Shown here: piece after piece, positions 40,933-49,620 of the stretch
Numbering within the stretch: position 1 is the stretch's first letter
Layout of the letters: the number at the start of each line of letters is the position of its first letter
Origin: Candidatus Gemmiger stercorigallinarum
GTDB lineage: Bacteria > Bacillota > Clostridia > Oscillospirales > Ruminococcaceae
NCBI GenBank assembly: GCA_019119495.1
Contig: DWWX01000003.1
Location: 1 to 64,000, forward strand
Direction: 5' to 3'
DNA: 64,000 bases
Translations under genes and position numbers: made by a program
Notes under the pieces: generated by a model
What the model saw: only the letters and a program-made list of their open reading frames with translations
Told to the model about the DNA's origin: nothing
Database searches by the model: none

Positions 40933-42822
40933 ATGCTGATCGAACTGCAAGACCTGGGCAAAAGCTTTGGCGAGCACGAGGTGCTGCGCGGCATCAACGC
41001 CGGCGTCGAAAAGGGTGACCGCATCGGCATCATCGGCGCCAACGGCACCGGCAAGACCACGCTGCTGCGCATCCTGTGCGGCCAGAGCCAGCCCGATACC
41101 GGCAGCGCCGACTTTGCGGCCGGCGCCACCTGCGGCTATCTGGAGCAGACCGCCCGCCTGGACCCGGCCCTGACCGTCTACGACACGATGAAGGAGTCCT
41201 TCCGCCCGGCGCTGGACGCCATGGCCCGGCTGGAAACGCTGCAAAAGCAGCTGGCCGCCGCGCCGGATGACGCTGCCGTCGCCGCCGGCATCGAGCACTG
41301 CACCGCCGTGATCGACTCGATGGACGCCTACAACATGGACACCCAGATCCGCAAGATGCTGTCCGGCATGGGCTTTCCGGCCGACACCTGGCAGAAAACC
41401 GCGGGGGTGCTTTCCGGCGGGGAGCAGACCCGCCTGCGCCTGGCCGGGCTGCTTCTGCGCCAGCCGGATATCCTGATTTTGGACGAGCCCACCAACCACC
41501 TGGACATCGAGACAATGGCCTGGCTGGAAAGCTACCTGAAAACCTGCCGCGGCGCGGTGCTGGTGGTCAGCCACGACCGCTATTTCCTGGACGCCGTCTG
41601 CACCAGGATCTGGGAGCTGCGGGGCAAGACCATCCAGGTGTTCAGGGGCAACTATTCCGCCTACCTGCCCCAGCGCCAGGCCGCCGACGAGCGCCAGTTG
41701 AAACAGCGCCAGGCCGACCTGGAAAAGGCCGCCAAGCTGCAGGACTACATCGACCGCAACCTGGTGCGGGCCTCCACCACCAAAATGGCCCAGAGCCGCC
41801 GCAAGCAGCTGGAAAAGCTGGAGATCACCGAGGCCCCCGTCGACGAGGCCAGGGAACTGAATTTCCGCTTTGAATACGACATCGAGCCTTACGACGAGCT
41901 GGTCACCATGAAGCACGTCTCCGTCCGCATCGGCGACCGCACGCTGGTCAAAGATCTGGATCACGTCGTCCACCGGGGGGACAAGCTGGTTATCGCCGGC
42001 CCCAACGGCACCGGCAAGTCCACGCTTTTGCAGGTGCTGGACGGCAAACGCCGGCCCTCCGGCGGCATGGTGCGGCTGGGCGGCGGGGCGCAGCCCGGCA
42101 TCTTTACCCAGCAGCAGGCCCGGCGGTTCGGCCGGGTCATCGACGCCATCTGGGACAAGTACCCCCGCTTTACCGAGCTGGAGGTCCGCAGCCACCTGGC
42201 CCGCTTCGGCTTCCGGGGCGAGGAGGTGTTCAAGGACTGCGCGTCGCTGTCCGGCGGCGAGCTGGCCCGCCTGCGCTTTGCCGAGCTGGCGCTGGAACGC
42301 CCCAACCTGATGTTTTTGGACGAGCCCACCAACCACCTGGACATCTACGTGCGGGAAAGCCTGACCCAGGCGCTGGCCGCCTACACCGGCACGCTGCTGC
42401 TGGTCACCCACGACCGCTACCTGATGCAGACGCTGGGCTGCCCCATCCTGTACCTGGAGGACGGGGACACCACCCTTTACCGGGACTTTTCCGCCCTGCG
42501 GGACAAAGACAGCGCCCCCGCCGCGCCGGCCGCCCGCGCCGAGGCAAAGCCCGCCAAGGCCGGCTACGGCAAGGAGCAGCGCCGCCGCCGCGCCGAAGTG
42601 CGCGCCCGCATCAAGGCGGTGGAGACCGAGATCGAGCAGCTGGGCGCCCGCATCGTCGAGCTGGAAAACGAGCTGAACGACCCGGAGGTGCTGCGCGACC
42701 ATATTCTGGTGCGCGACAAGTGCGACGACCTGGACGACACCCGCTTCCACCAGCAGGAGCTGTTTGACGAGTGGGAAAAGCTGCTGGAAGAACAGGAGCA
42801 GTTTGAGGCCGAGGACGAATGA
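40933..42822 (+). CDS. ABC-F family ATPase (ribosome-associated)
   Basis: The 629-residue protein has two ABC ATPase domains and no membrane segment. The first has GANGTGKTTL (about residue 37), LSGGEQTRLRL and DEPTNHLD. The second has GPNGTGKSTLL (about 357), LSGGELARLRF and DEPTNHLD. The linker between them contains the P-site tRNA-interaction motif region (RQADLEKAAKLQDYIDRN), and the end is a coiled coil. ABC-F proteins act on the ribosome, rescuing stalls or conferring resistance to some antibiotics; the subtype (YdiF/Uup-like) is uncertain. Its start is ATG with GAGGAA nearby. Confidence 0.93.
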   Translation: MLIELQDLGKSFGEHEVLRGINAGVEKGDRIGIIGANGTGKTTLLRILCGQSQPDTGSADFAAGATCGYLEQTARLDPALTVYDTMKESFRPALDAMARLETLQKQLAAAPDDAAVAAGIEHCTAVIDSMDAYNMDTQIRKMLSGMGFPADTWQKTAGVLSGGEQTRLRLAGLLLRQPDILILDEPTNHLDIETMAWLESYLKTCRGAVLVVSHDRYFLDAVCTRIWELRGKTIQVFRGNYSAYLPQRQAADERQLKQRQADLEKAAKLQDYIDRNLVRASTTKMAQSRRKQLEKLEITEAPVDEARELNFRFEYDIEPYDELVTMKHVSVRIGDRTLVKDLDHVVHRGDKLVIAGPNGTGKSTLLQVLDGKRRPSGGMVRLGGGAQPGIFTQQQARRFGRVIDAIWDKYPRFTELEVRSHLARFGFRGEEVFKDCASLSGGELARLRFAELALERPNLMFLDEPTNHLDIYVRESLTQALAAYTGTLLLVTHDRYLMQTLGCPILYLEDGDTTLYRDFSALRDKDSAPAAPAARAEAKPAKAGYGKEQRRRRAEVRARIKAVETEIEQLGARIVELENELNDPEVLRDHILVRDKCDDLDDTRFHQQELFDEWEKLLEEQEQFEAEDE

Positions 42823-42931
42823 CCCCAGCCGGAGACTCTGCTGCCTCGCCGCCGTGCTGGCCGCCCCCTGAACGGGCGCCGCGCGGCGGCGTTTTCACGA
42901 TATTTTTACATCTCTGTTTATGAACTGTAAC

Positions 42932-42959
42932 TTGTTTTCTGTACAAAAAGCGATATACT
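42932..42959 (+). promoter_or_regulatory. Promoter of the glycan cluster
   Basis: TTGTTT and TATACT are 16 bases apart. The spacer contains CTGTACAAAAAGCG, which recurs exactly at the hprK promoter. Confidence 0.65.
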
Positions 42960-42960
42960 T

Positions 42961-42997
42961 ACATAATAAGGACATTATGTCCATGCAATAACGCATG
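42961..42997. promoter_or_regulatory. Nested palindromes at the glycan cluster start site, candidate operator
   Basis: ACATAAT-N6-ATTATGT overlaps the perfect 13-base palindrome GGACATTATGTCC, and CATGC-N6-GCATG follows. They lie just beyond the -10, where a repressor would act. Confidence 0.5.
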
Positions 42998-43013
42998 GGC
43001 CAGGAAAGAGAGG

Positions 43014-43850
43014 ATGGCGCCGGCGCAACCTTTGCCCAATGCGGCGGGGCGGGGGGCAGCCGGCATCAAACGGGGAAACGTGGAAACCAAGATCATCATA
43101 GCGACGCACAAGCCCTACTGGGTGCCGGACGATCCCGTGTATCTGCCGGTGCAGGTGGGCCACGCGCTCCATCCGGACATTGGTTATATCGGCGATGACA
43201 CCGGCGAGAACATCTCATCCAAAAATCCCAATTTCTGCGAGCTGACCGGCCTGTATTGGGCGGTCCACAATGTGGACGCCGACTTTATCGGCCTGGTGCA
43301 CTACCGCCGCTATTTTGCCAGCCGCCGCCGTCGCTTCGCACCCAAAAAGCAGCGGGTCATCACCGGCGATGAGCTGGCCGAGATCCTGCAGCACACCAAT
43401 GTCATCCTGCCCAGGGAGCGGCACTATTTTATCGAGACCAACTACACCCAGTATATCCATGCCCATCACCAGCGGGACCTGACCGCCACCCGCCGCATCA
43501 TCGCCGGCAAATGCCCGGAATACCTGCCTGCCTACGACGAGTATATGTCCAAGACCCATGGGCATCATTTCAATATGTTCGTCATGCGCAAGGAGCTGCT
43601 GGAGCATTACTGCACCTGGCTGTTCGACATCCTGTTCGAGCTGGAGCGGGAGCTGGACATTTCCCACTATTCCGACAACGACAAGCGGGTGTTCGGCTTT
43701 GTCAGCGAGCGTCTGCTGGACGCTTGGCTGGTTACCAACCGCATCCATTTCCAGGAGCTGGACATCGTCTACCTGGAACCCCAGCGTTGGCTGAAAAAAG
43801 GCACCGCCTTTTTGGCCCGCAAACTTTTCCCCAAAAAGCAGGAGAGCTGA
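43014..43850 (+). CDS. DUF4422 (glycosyltransferase-like) protein
   Basis: From KIIIATHKPYWVPDD onward this is a DUF4422 domain (about 250 residues), with NPNFCELTGLYWAVHN, FIGLVHYRRYF and THGHHFNMFVMRKELL. The family is linked to polysaccharide biosynthesis loci and is predicted to be a glycosyltransferase. The ATG at 43014 has AGGA eight bases upstream, giving 278 residues. The first 22 residues look unlike the family, and a GTG at 43080 (256 residues) is a real alternative. It opens a cluster with a GT2 enzyme and a HAD protein. Confidence 0.85.
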   Translation: MAPAQPLPNAAGRGAAGIKRGNVETKIIIATHKPYWVPDDPVYLPVQVGHALHPDIGYIGDDTGENISSKNPNFCELTGLYWAVHNVDADFIGLVHYRRYFASRRRRFAPKKQRVITGDELAEILQHTNVILPRERHYFIETNYTQYIHAHHQRDLTATRRIIAGKCPEYLPAYDEYMSKTHGHHFNMFVMRKELLEHYCTWLFDILFELERELDISHYSDNDKRVFGFVSERLLDAWLVTNRIHFQELDIVYLEPQRWLKKGTAFLARKLFPKKQES

Positions 43851-43897
43851 CCCGCCCGCGGCCGGCCCGGAAATCAGAGACAAAGGAGTGGACCCCC

Positions 43898-44809
43898 TTG
43901 CCGCGCATCACCGCCGTGGTCGTCACCTACAACCGCAGGGACCTGCTGGCCCGGTGCATCGCCTGCCTGCGGGCGCAGCAGGGGGCGTCCTGCCGCATCC
44001 TGGTCGTTGACAACGCCAGCACCGACGGCACCGGCGCGCTGCTGCAAAGCCTGGCCGGCCCGGACCTGACCGTCCACACCGCCGCCGAAAACCTGGGCGG
44101 CGCCGGCGGGTTTTCGCTGGGCGCCCGGCTGGCCGTGGAGGCCGGCTGCGACGCGGTCTGGCTGATGGACGATGACACGCTGCCAAAGCCCGGCGCCTTG
44201 GCGGCGCTTTTGTCTGCCTGGGCGGCGCAGCCCGGCTGCGGCTGGCTGTCCTCCCGTGCGGTGGATGCGGACGGGGCCGACCAGCCCATGAACCGCCAGC
44301 GCAGCACCCCCTACCGGGACATCCCCGGCTACGAAAGCCCCGGCGGCCGGCCCATCCCCAGCGTGATGGCCAGCTTTGTCTCGCTGCTGGTTCCGGCGCA
44401 GGCGGTGCGGCGGTTCGGCCTGCCCATCGCCGAGTTCTTTATCTGGTCGGATGACTGGGAGTATACCCGCCGCATCTCCCGCGCGCTGCCCTGCTTCACC
44501 GTGCCCCAAAGCGTGGTGGTCCACGCCATGCGGAACAAAAGCGTCGTCAGCATTGCCGCCGACACCCCCGACCGGCTGCCCCGCTACCGCTGGTTTTACC
44601 GCAACGACGTGGTGCTTTACCGGCGCGAGGGGCTGCGCGGCTGGCTCTGGCTGCTGGCCAAGGACGCCTGGCATACGGTGCAGGTGCTGGCCGGCCGCTG
44701 CCCGGACAAGCGGGCGCGCATCGGCATCATCTGGCGGGGCTTTTGGGCCGGGGTGCATTTTGCCCCGCCGGTGCGCTATCCTGCGCCGCCCCAAAACGCC
44801 CCGCGCTGA
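43898..44809 (+). CDS. Glycosyltransferase family 2 (GlfT2/rhamnosyltransferase-like)
   Basis: This 303-residue GT-A fold enzyme starts with ITAVVVTYNRRDLLARCIACL and has VVDNASTDGTGALL and NLGGAGGFSLG. It carries the metal-binding DDD in WLMDDDTLPKPGAL. The last 60 residues (ARIGIIWRGFWAGVHF) are consistent with peripheral membrane contact. It adds a sugar to a cell-surface glycan; donor and acceptor are unknown. The start is TTG at 43898, ten bases after AAAGGAG; the in-frame upstream extension overlaps the DUF4422 gene and is not supported. Confidence 0.9.
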   Translation: MPRITAVVVTYNRRDLLARCIACLRAQQGASCRILVVDNASTDGTGALLQSLAGPDLTVHTAAENLGGAGGFSLGARLAVEAGCDAVWLMDDDTLPKPGALAALLSAWAAQPGCGWLSSRAVDADGADQPMNRQRSTPYRDIPGYESPGGRPIPSVMASFVSLLVPAQAVRRFGLPIAEFFIWSDDWEYTRRISRALPCFTVPQSVVVHAMRNKSVVSIAADTPDRLPRYRWFYRNDVVLYRREGLRGWLWLLAKDAWHTVQVLAGRCPDKRARIGIIWRGFWAGVHFAPPVRYPAPPQNAPR

Positions 44810-44850
44810 CCCGCCCCCGTGCGGGTCTTAAAAAGAAAGGAGGGACCGCC

Positions 44851-46695
44851 ATGCCCCCGCAAGACAAACTGCCCGGCCGCTGCAAGGCGGCCGCCTTTGA
44901 TGTGTTCGATACCCTGCTCCACCGGGACGTGGCCGCCCCGGCGGATGTGTTTGCCTGGATGGAAGCCCGCGGCCATGCCCCCGCCGGCTTTGCCCAAAAC
45001 CGCCGCCAGGCCGAGGCCGAGGCCCGCGCCGCCGCGCCGGGGCGGGAGGTGACCCTGGCCGAGATCTACGCCCGGCCCCGGCTGGCCGGCCTGGACCCCG
45101 CCGCCGAGATCGCGGCCGAGCGGGCGCTGTGCGTGGCCGACCGCCGCATGCTGGCATTGGTGGAACGCTGCCGGGCCGCGGGCATGGCGGTGTACGCCGT
45201 GTCGGATATGTACCTGCCGGCGGACGCGGTCCGCGCGCTGCTGGACGGCTGCGGCTTCGGCCGGTGGGACGGGGTCTTTGTCTCGTCCGAGTACGGCGTG
45301 CAGAAGCGCAGCGGCAGGCTGTTCCGGGTGTTTTTGCAAAGCGCCGGCCTGCGCCCGCGGGACGTGGTGTTTTTCGGCGACGACCGCCGGGCGGACAGCC
45401 TGGGCGCGGCGCTGGCCGGCGTGCACTGTGTCCACACCCCAGGCCGCCCGCCGCTGCCCGCCTACCTGCCTGACCCCGAAACCCCGGAGCAGAAAGCCAT
45501 GTACGCCTGGCTTGCCAACCGTGCCCCGGACATCCGGGACGGGCAGGAGCGATTCGGCTTTACGGTGCTGGGGCCGCTGGCCGTCAGCTTTGCGGCCTGG
45601 CTGCAAGCGCAGGCGGCCGCCCGCCCCGGCAGCCGGCTGGTGCTGCTGGCGCGGGATATGGCCCTGGTGCGGGAAGCCTGCCGCCTGGACGGCGCGCGGG
45701 ACACCGCCTACCTGCGGGTCTCGCGCAAAAGCCTGTGCCCGGCGCTTTTGATGCGCCCCATGACGCCCCAGGCTCTGGAACTGCTGGCCGCCACGCTGCC
45801 GGGTCAGCTGCTGCGGGTGGACGAAATTTTGGCGTTCTGCGGCTTTGCCCCCGGCACCCGCCTGCCCGGCTATGACCCCGGCCTGACCTTTGACCTGCGC
45901 CGCCACCCGGCCTGCACGCCGGAGTCCGCCCTGGGCAAGCTGCTGTGTGCGGTCAGCGCCCTCAGCCGCGGCCCGGCGGGGGGGCCGGTGCGCTGCCAGG
46001 CCGCCGCGGCGCGGGCTTATCTTTCGCAGTTCGGGCTGGAACGGCCCGGCACGCTGGTGGTGGACCTGGGCAGCGGCGGCACCACCCAGCGCATTTTGCA
46101 GGAGCTGTGCGGCTGCGCGCTGCACGGGCTGTACCTGGCCTGCGACGGGCGGCTGTACCAAAACCTGCCGCGGGACGCCGCCGATGTGTTTTTGTTCGGC
46201 GGGCAGCCCGCGCCGCTGTGGTACTGGATGGCCCAGCCCATTTTGGAGTACCTGATCTCGGAGCCGGTGGGGGCCACCACCGGCTACCGCATGACGCCCC
46301 AGGGTCCCGCCCCCGTGCAGGAGGACGCCAGCCCGCCGGCGGAGCTGCTGGCGGTGCAGCGGGGGGCGCTGCGCTTTGCGCGGGAGTGGACGGCGTCGCC
46401 CCACCGGGGCACGGCGCTGGCGCCGGATGCGGCCATCGCGCCGTTTTTGAACATGGCCCGCCGCCCCCGCATGGAGCAGGCCGCCTGCTTCGGCGATTTT
46501 GTCTTTGAGGACGGCGTCCGCTTCCGGCTGGCTGCGCCCCGCACGGCGGGGGAGTACCTGCGCCGCCCCGCCGCCCTGGCCAAAGATTTTTCCGCCGCCC
46601 GGTGGAAGGTGGGCTTTTTGAAGCGGCTGTTCCGCCTGCCGCTGCCCTACGACGGCTTTTACGCGCTGCTCAAGCACCTGCGCGACCGGGACTGA
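44851..46695 (+). CDS. HAD-domain protein of glycan clusters (COG5610-like)
   Basis: Of 614 residues, 10-215 are a HAD domain with motif I AFDVFDTLLHRDV, motif II (VSDMYLPADAVRALL), Lys in EYGVQKRSGRLF and motif IV VFFGDDRRADSLGA. The remaining 400 residues contain a second Rossmann-like part (SRLVLLARDMALVREA, TLVVDLGSGGTTQRIL). Large HAD proteins of this type accompany glycosyltransferases in O-antigen or capsule loci, but their reaction is unknown. AAAGGAGGG precedes the ATG. It is 41 bases from the GT2 gene and ends the cluster. Confidence 0.82.
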   Translation: MPPQDKLPGRCKAAAFDVFDTLLHRDVAAPADVFAWMEARGHAPAGFAQNRRQAEAEARAAAPGREVTLAEIYARPRLAGLDPAAEIAAERALCVADRRMLALVERCRAAGMAVYAVSDMYLPADAVRALLDGCGFGRWDGVFVSSEYGVQKRSGRLFRVFLQSAGLRPRDVVFFGDDRRADSLGAALAGVHCVHTPGRPPLPAYLPDPETPEQKAMYAWLANRAPDIRDGQERFGFTVLGPLAVSFAAWLQAQAAARPGSRLVLLARDMALVREACRLDGARDTAYLRVSRKSLCPALLMRPMTPQALELLAATLPGQLLRVDEILAFCGFAPGTRLPGYDPGLTFDLRRHPACTPESALGKLLCAVSALSRGPAGGPVRCQAAAARAYLSQFGLERPGTLVVDLGSGGTTQRILQELCGCALHGLYLACDGRLYQNLPRDAADVFLFGGQPAPLWYWMAQPILEYLISEPVGATTGYRMTPQGPAPVQEDASPPAELLAVQRGALRFAREWTASPHRGTALAPDAAIAPFLNMARRPRMEQAACFGDFVFEDGVRFRLAAPRTAGEYLRRPAALAKDFSAARWKVGFLKRLFRLPLPYDGFYALLKHLRDRD

Positions 46696-46727
46696 CCGGC
46701 CCGCCCATTCCGGAACAGGAACCGAAA

Positions 46728-46797
46728 AACCGCCCGCTTTTTGTGCCGCCAACCGCCCGCTTTTTGTGCCGCTATCGCTGTACAAAAAGCGGGCGGT
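46728..46797. repeat. Two direct and one inverted copy of a 22-base sequence before hprK
   Basis: AACCGCCCGCTTTTTGTGCCGC occurs twice at a 23-base period (46728-46749, 46751-46772). An 18-base inverted copy follows (46780-46797, one mismatch). The inverted copy can pair with either direct copy, giving alternative hairpins, and it carries the -35 of the hprK promoter. Confidence 0.8.
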
Positions 46798-46807
46798 ACG
46801 TTATAAT
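46779..46807 (+). promoter_or_regulatory. Promoter of the hprK operon
   Basis: TGTACA and a perfect TATAAT are 17 bases apart, about 66 bases before hprK. Confidence 0.75.
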
Positions 46808-46873
46808 AAAGACAGACTGCGGCCGCAGCGGGCTGCCTGCCGCCGCACAGCAAACGAAAGGGGCGAACCGAGC

Positions 46874-47809
46874 ATGGAAGAACAACACTTTTTTGTGACG
46901 CTGGACCGCGTGGCCTCCGAGTCCGGCCTGACCGTGGCCTATACGCCGAAGGATTTGAAAGAGATCAAGATCTATGCCACCGAGGTGTACCGCCCCGGCA
47001 TCTTCCTGGCGGGGTACTACCAGTACTTTGACAATATGCGCATCCAGATCCTGGGCCTGACCGAGATGTCCTACCTCAACGAGCTGGAGGCCGACACCCG
47101 CCGCGCCCACCTGGAAAAGCTGTTTTCCTTCCAGCCGCCGGCCGTGGTGCTGACCCGCGGGCTGGAACCTTTGCCCGAAATGCTGGAGTTTGCCCGGCGG
47201 TACGGTGTGGCGCTGCTGCTCTCCAACGAGATGACCTCCCCCCTGATGGGCACCATGATCACCACGCTGAACATGGAGCTGGCCCCCCGCATCACCCGCC
47301 ACGGCGTGCTGGTGGAGGTCTACGGCGAGGGCATCCTGATCACCGGCGACTCCGGCGTGGGCAAAAGCGAGACCGCCATCGAGCTGGTCAAGCGGGGCCA
47401 TCGCCTGATCGCCGACGACGCGGTGGAGCTGCGCCGCGTCAGCTCCAAGCAGATCATGGGCTCCTCGCCGGAAAACATCCGCCATTTTATCGAGCTGCGG
47501 GGCATCGGCATCATCAACGTGGCCCGGCTGTTCGGCATCGGCGCGGTCAGAAGCAGCGTCCAGGTCGAGATCGTCATCGAGCTGGAACCCTGGGACCGCA
47601 CCAAAAACTACGACCGCACCGGCCTGGAAAGCCAGACCACCGACATTTTGGGCGTGCAGGTGCCCAACATGGTCATCCCGGTCATGCCCGGCCGCAACCT
47701 GGCCGTCATCATCGAGACCGCGGCCATGAACAACCGTTCCAAGGAAATGGGCTACAACGCCGCCAGGGAGCTGCTCAAGCAGCTGGGCCTGCAAAACGAC
47801 GTCCTGTAA
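46874..47809 (+). CDS. hprK: HPr kinase/phosphorylase
   Basis: HprK phosphorylates HPr on Ser46 when sugar is plentiful, and so drives carbon catabolite repression. The 311-residue protein has Walker A GDSGVGKSETAIEL (residues 158-165), the HprK signature LIADDAVELRR and IRHFIELRGIGIINV, and the N-terminal domain of the family. ATG at 46874 follows AAAGGGGCGA. It heads a group with a PHP phosphatase and a glucokinase, all tied to carbon use. Confidence 0.95.
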   Translation: MEEQHFFVTLDRVASESGLTVAYTPKDLKEIKIYATEVYRPGIFLAGYYQYFDNMRIQILGLTEMSYLNELEADTRRAHLEKLFSFQPPAVVLTRGLEPLPEMLEFARRYGVALLLSNEMTSPLMGTMITTLNMELAPRITRHGVLVEVYGEGILITGDSGVGKSETAIELVKRGHRLIADDAVELRRVSSKQIMGSSPENIRHFIELRGIGIINVARLFGIGAVRSSVQVEIVIELEPWDRTKNYDRTGLESQTTDILGVQVPNMVIPVMPGRNLAVIIETAAMNNRSKEMGYNAARELLKQLGLQNDVL

Positions 47810-47838
47810 ACCGCACGAAAAGGAGACCAAAACCATCC

Positions 47839-48591
47839 ATGTATCCCGTCATCGCCGATCTTCACACCCATACCCTCAGCACCACCCACGCCTTCCATAC
47901 GCTGGACGCCATGGCCGCCGAGGCCGCCGCGCTGGGCTACCGGGCGCTGGCCGTCACCGACCATGCGCCCGCCATGCCGGACGCGCCGCATATCTGGCAC
48001 TTCCAGAACCAGGGCGCGGTGGACCGCCGGGTGCAGGGCGTTGTGATGCTGTTCGGCGCCGAGGCAAACGTCATGGATGTGGCCGGCGGGCTGGATATGC
48101 CCCAGTCGCTGCTGGCCAAACAGGACTGGGTGGTGGCGTCCATCCACAGCCCCTGCGTGCCGGGCCTTTTGACCGAGCGGGAGGCGACCAATCTCTGGCT
48201 GGCCGTGGCCGAAAACCCCTATGTCGACTGCATCGGCCACTCGGAGCAGCAGAACTACCGCTATGACTATGACCTGGTCACCAAAGCGTTTGCCCGCTGC
48301 CACAAGGTCGTGGAGCTCAACGGCAACTCGTTCAACGTGCGCAGGGACGGCATCCCCAACATGCGGGCGCTGGTGCGCGCCTGCTACCAAAACGGCTGCT
48401 ATGTGGCGCTGGATTCCGACGCCCATTCCACCCGTCAGCTGCGGGAAAACATGGCCCCGCTGCTGGCGCTGCTGGAGGAAGTGGACTACCCCGCCGACCA
48501 TGTGGTCAACAGCTCGGCGCAGGCGCTGGTCCATATTTTGAAGCTGCACCGCAGGGCTGCTGCGGAGGAGATAGGAGGATTTTTGTTATGA
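47839..48591 (+). CDS. PHP-domain phosphoesterase (YcdX-like)
   Basis: The 250-residue protein is a PHP metallophosphoesterase. It opens with IADLHTHTLSTTHAF (the HxH metal site). Further metal ligands are in AVTDHAPAM, FGAEANVMDV, ASIHSP, IGHSE and ALDSDAHST. The order and length match YcdX-type trinuclear-zinc phosphatases; histidinol-phosphatase is a possible but less likely alternative given the absence of his genes. AAAAGGAG precedes the ATG, and the stop overlaps the glucokinase start (ATGA). Confidence 0.86.
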   Translation: MYPVIADLHTHTLSTTHAFHTLDAMAAEAAALGYRALAVTDHAPAMPDAPHIWHFQNQGAVDRRVQGVVMLFGAEANVMDVAGGLDMPQSLLAKQDWVVASIHSPCVPGLLTEREATNLWLAVAENPYVDCIGHSEQQNYRYDYDLVTKAFARCHKVVELNGNSFNVRRDGIPNMRALVRACYQNGCYVALDSDAHSTRQLRENMAPLLALLEEVDYPADHVVNSSAQALVHILKLHRRAAAEEIGGFLL

Positions 48592-49541
48592 GCTATACCA
48601 TCGGCATCGACCTGGGCGGCACCACCATGACCGCCGGCCTGGTCAACGAAGACTACGAGATCGTGGGCAAGACCACCTGGGCCACCCGGCTGCCCCGCCC
48701 GGCCGCGGACCTGGAGGCCGCGCTGGCCAAGCTGTGCCGCACCGTTGCAAAGGAAAATAACGTCCCCTTTGACCAGGTGCGCTATGTGGGCATCGGCACG
48801 CCGGGCAGCGTCAACTTTACCACCGGCTTTGTGGGCTACAACACCAACTTCAACTACTACGACTGGAACCTGGGCTCCGATATGGAGGCACTGCTGGGCT
48901 GCAAGGTCTATGTGGAAAACGACGCCAACGCCGCCGCCTACGGCGAGTACATCGCCGGCGGCGCCAAGGGATACAGCGATGCGGTCATCATCACGCTGGG
49001 CACCGGCATCGGCAGCGGCATCATTTTGAGCGGAAAGATCCTGCGCGGCTTCAACTTTGCCGCCGGCGAGATGGGCCACACCGTCATCGTCAAGGACGGC
49101 CGCCCCTGCAACTGCGGCCGCAAGGGCTGCTGGGAGCGGTACGCCAGCTCCCGCGCGCTGAGCGAGGACACCCGCGAGGCCATGCGCCAGGACCCCGGCA
49201 CCATCATGTGGAAGATCGCCGGCGACCTGGACCACGTCAACGCCAAGACCGCCTTTGACGCCATGGAACAGGGCGACGCCACGGCAAAGCAGGTCATCGA
49301 CAACTGGCTGGAATATGTGGGCTGCGGCATTGCCAACGTGGTCAACACCTTTGAGCCGGAGGTCGTCTGCATCGGCGGCGGCGTTTCCAACCAGGGCGAG
49401 GTGCTGCTGGCTCCCGTGCGGGATTACGTGCAGAAGGAAACGCATAATATTACCACGGGCCGCTGCCCGGAGATCCGCGCCTGCCTGCTGCGCAACGACG
49501 CGGGCGTCATCGGCGCGGCGGCGCTGGAGCATTCCATCTGA
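48588..49541 (+). CDS. ROK-family glucokinase
   Basis: The 317-residue protein has the ATP loop IGIDLGGTTMTAGLV, VGIGTPGSVN, ENDANAAAYGEYIAG (active-site Asp), GTGIGSGI and the ROK zinc motif CNCGRKGCWERYAS. This is the composition of Gram-positive glucokinases (GlcK/GlkA type), which supply glucose-6-phosphate for glycolysis. It overlaps the PHP gene by four bases, with AGGAGG upstream. Substrate specificity is inferred. Confidence 0.9.
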   Translation: MSYTIGIDLGGTTMTAGLVNEDYEIVGKTTWATRLPRPAADLEAALAKLCRTVAKENNVPFDQVRYVGIGTPGSVNFTTGFVGYNTNFNYYDWNLGSDMEALLGCKVYVENDANAAAYGEYIAGGAKGYSDAVIITLGTGIGSGIILSGKILRGFNFAAGEMGHTVIVKDGRPCNCGRKGCWERYASSRALSEDTREAMRQDPGTIMWKIAGDLDHVNAKTAFDAMEQGDATAKQVIDNWLEYVGCGIANVVNTFEPEVVCIGGGVSNQGEVLLAPVRDYVQKETHNITTGRCPEIRACLLRNDAGVIGAAALEHSI

Positions 49542-49620
49542 ACGGCGGGGCCCCGCGGCTGCCGGGCCTGCCCCGGCGGCCGGCATCCGGCCATACTGAT
49601 ACAAAACGGAGGACCCCTTT

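Noticed and set aside
46728-46772. CRISPR-like array at the 22-base repeats before hprK
   Set aside because: Only two direct copies with a single-base gap between them; no spacers and no cas genes.
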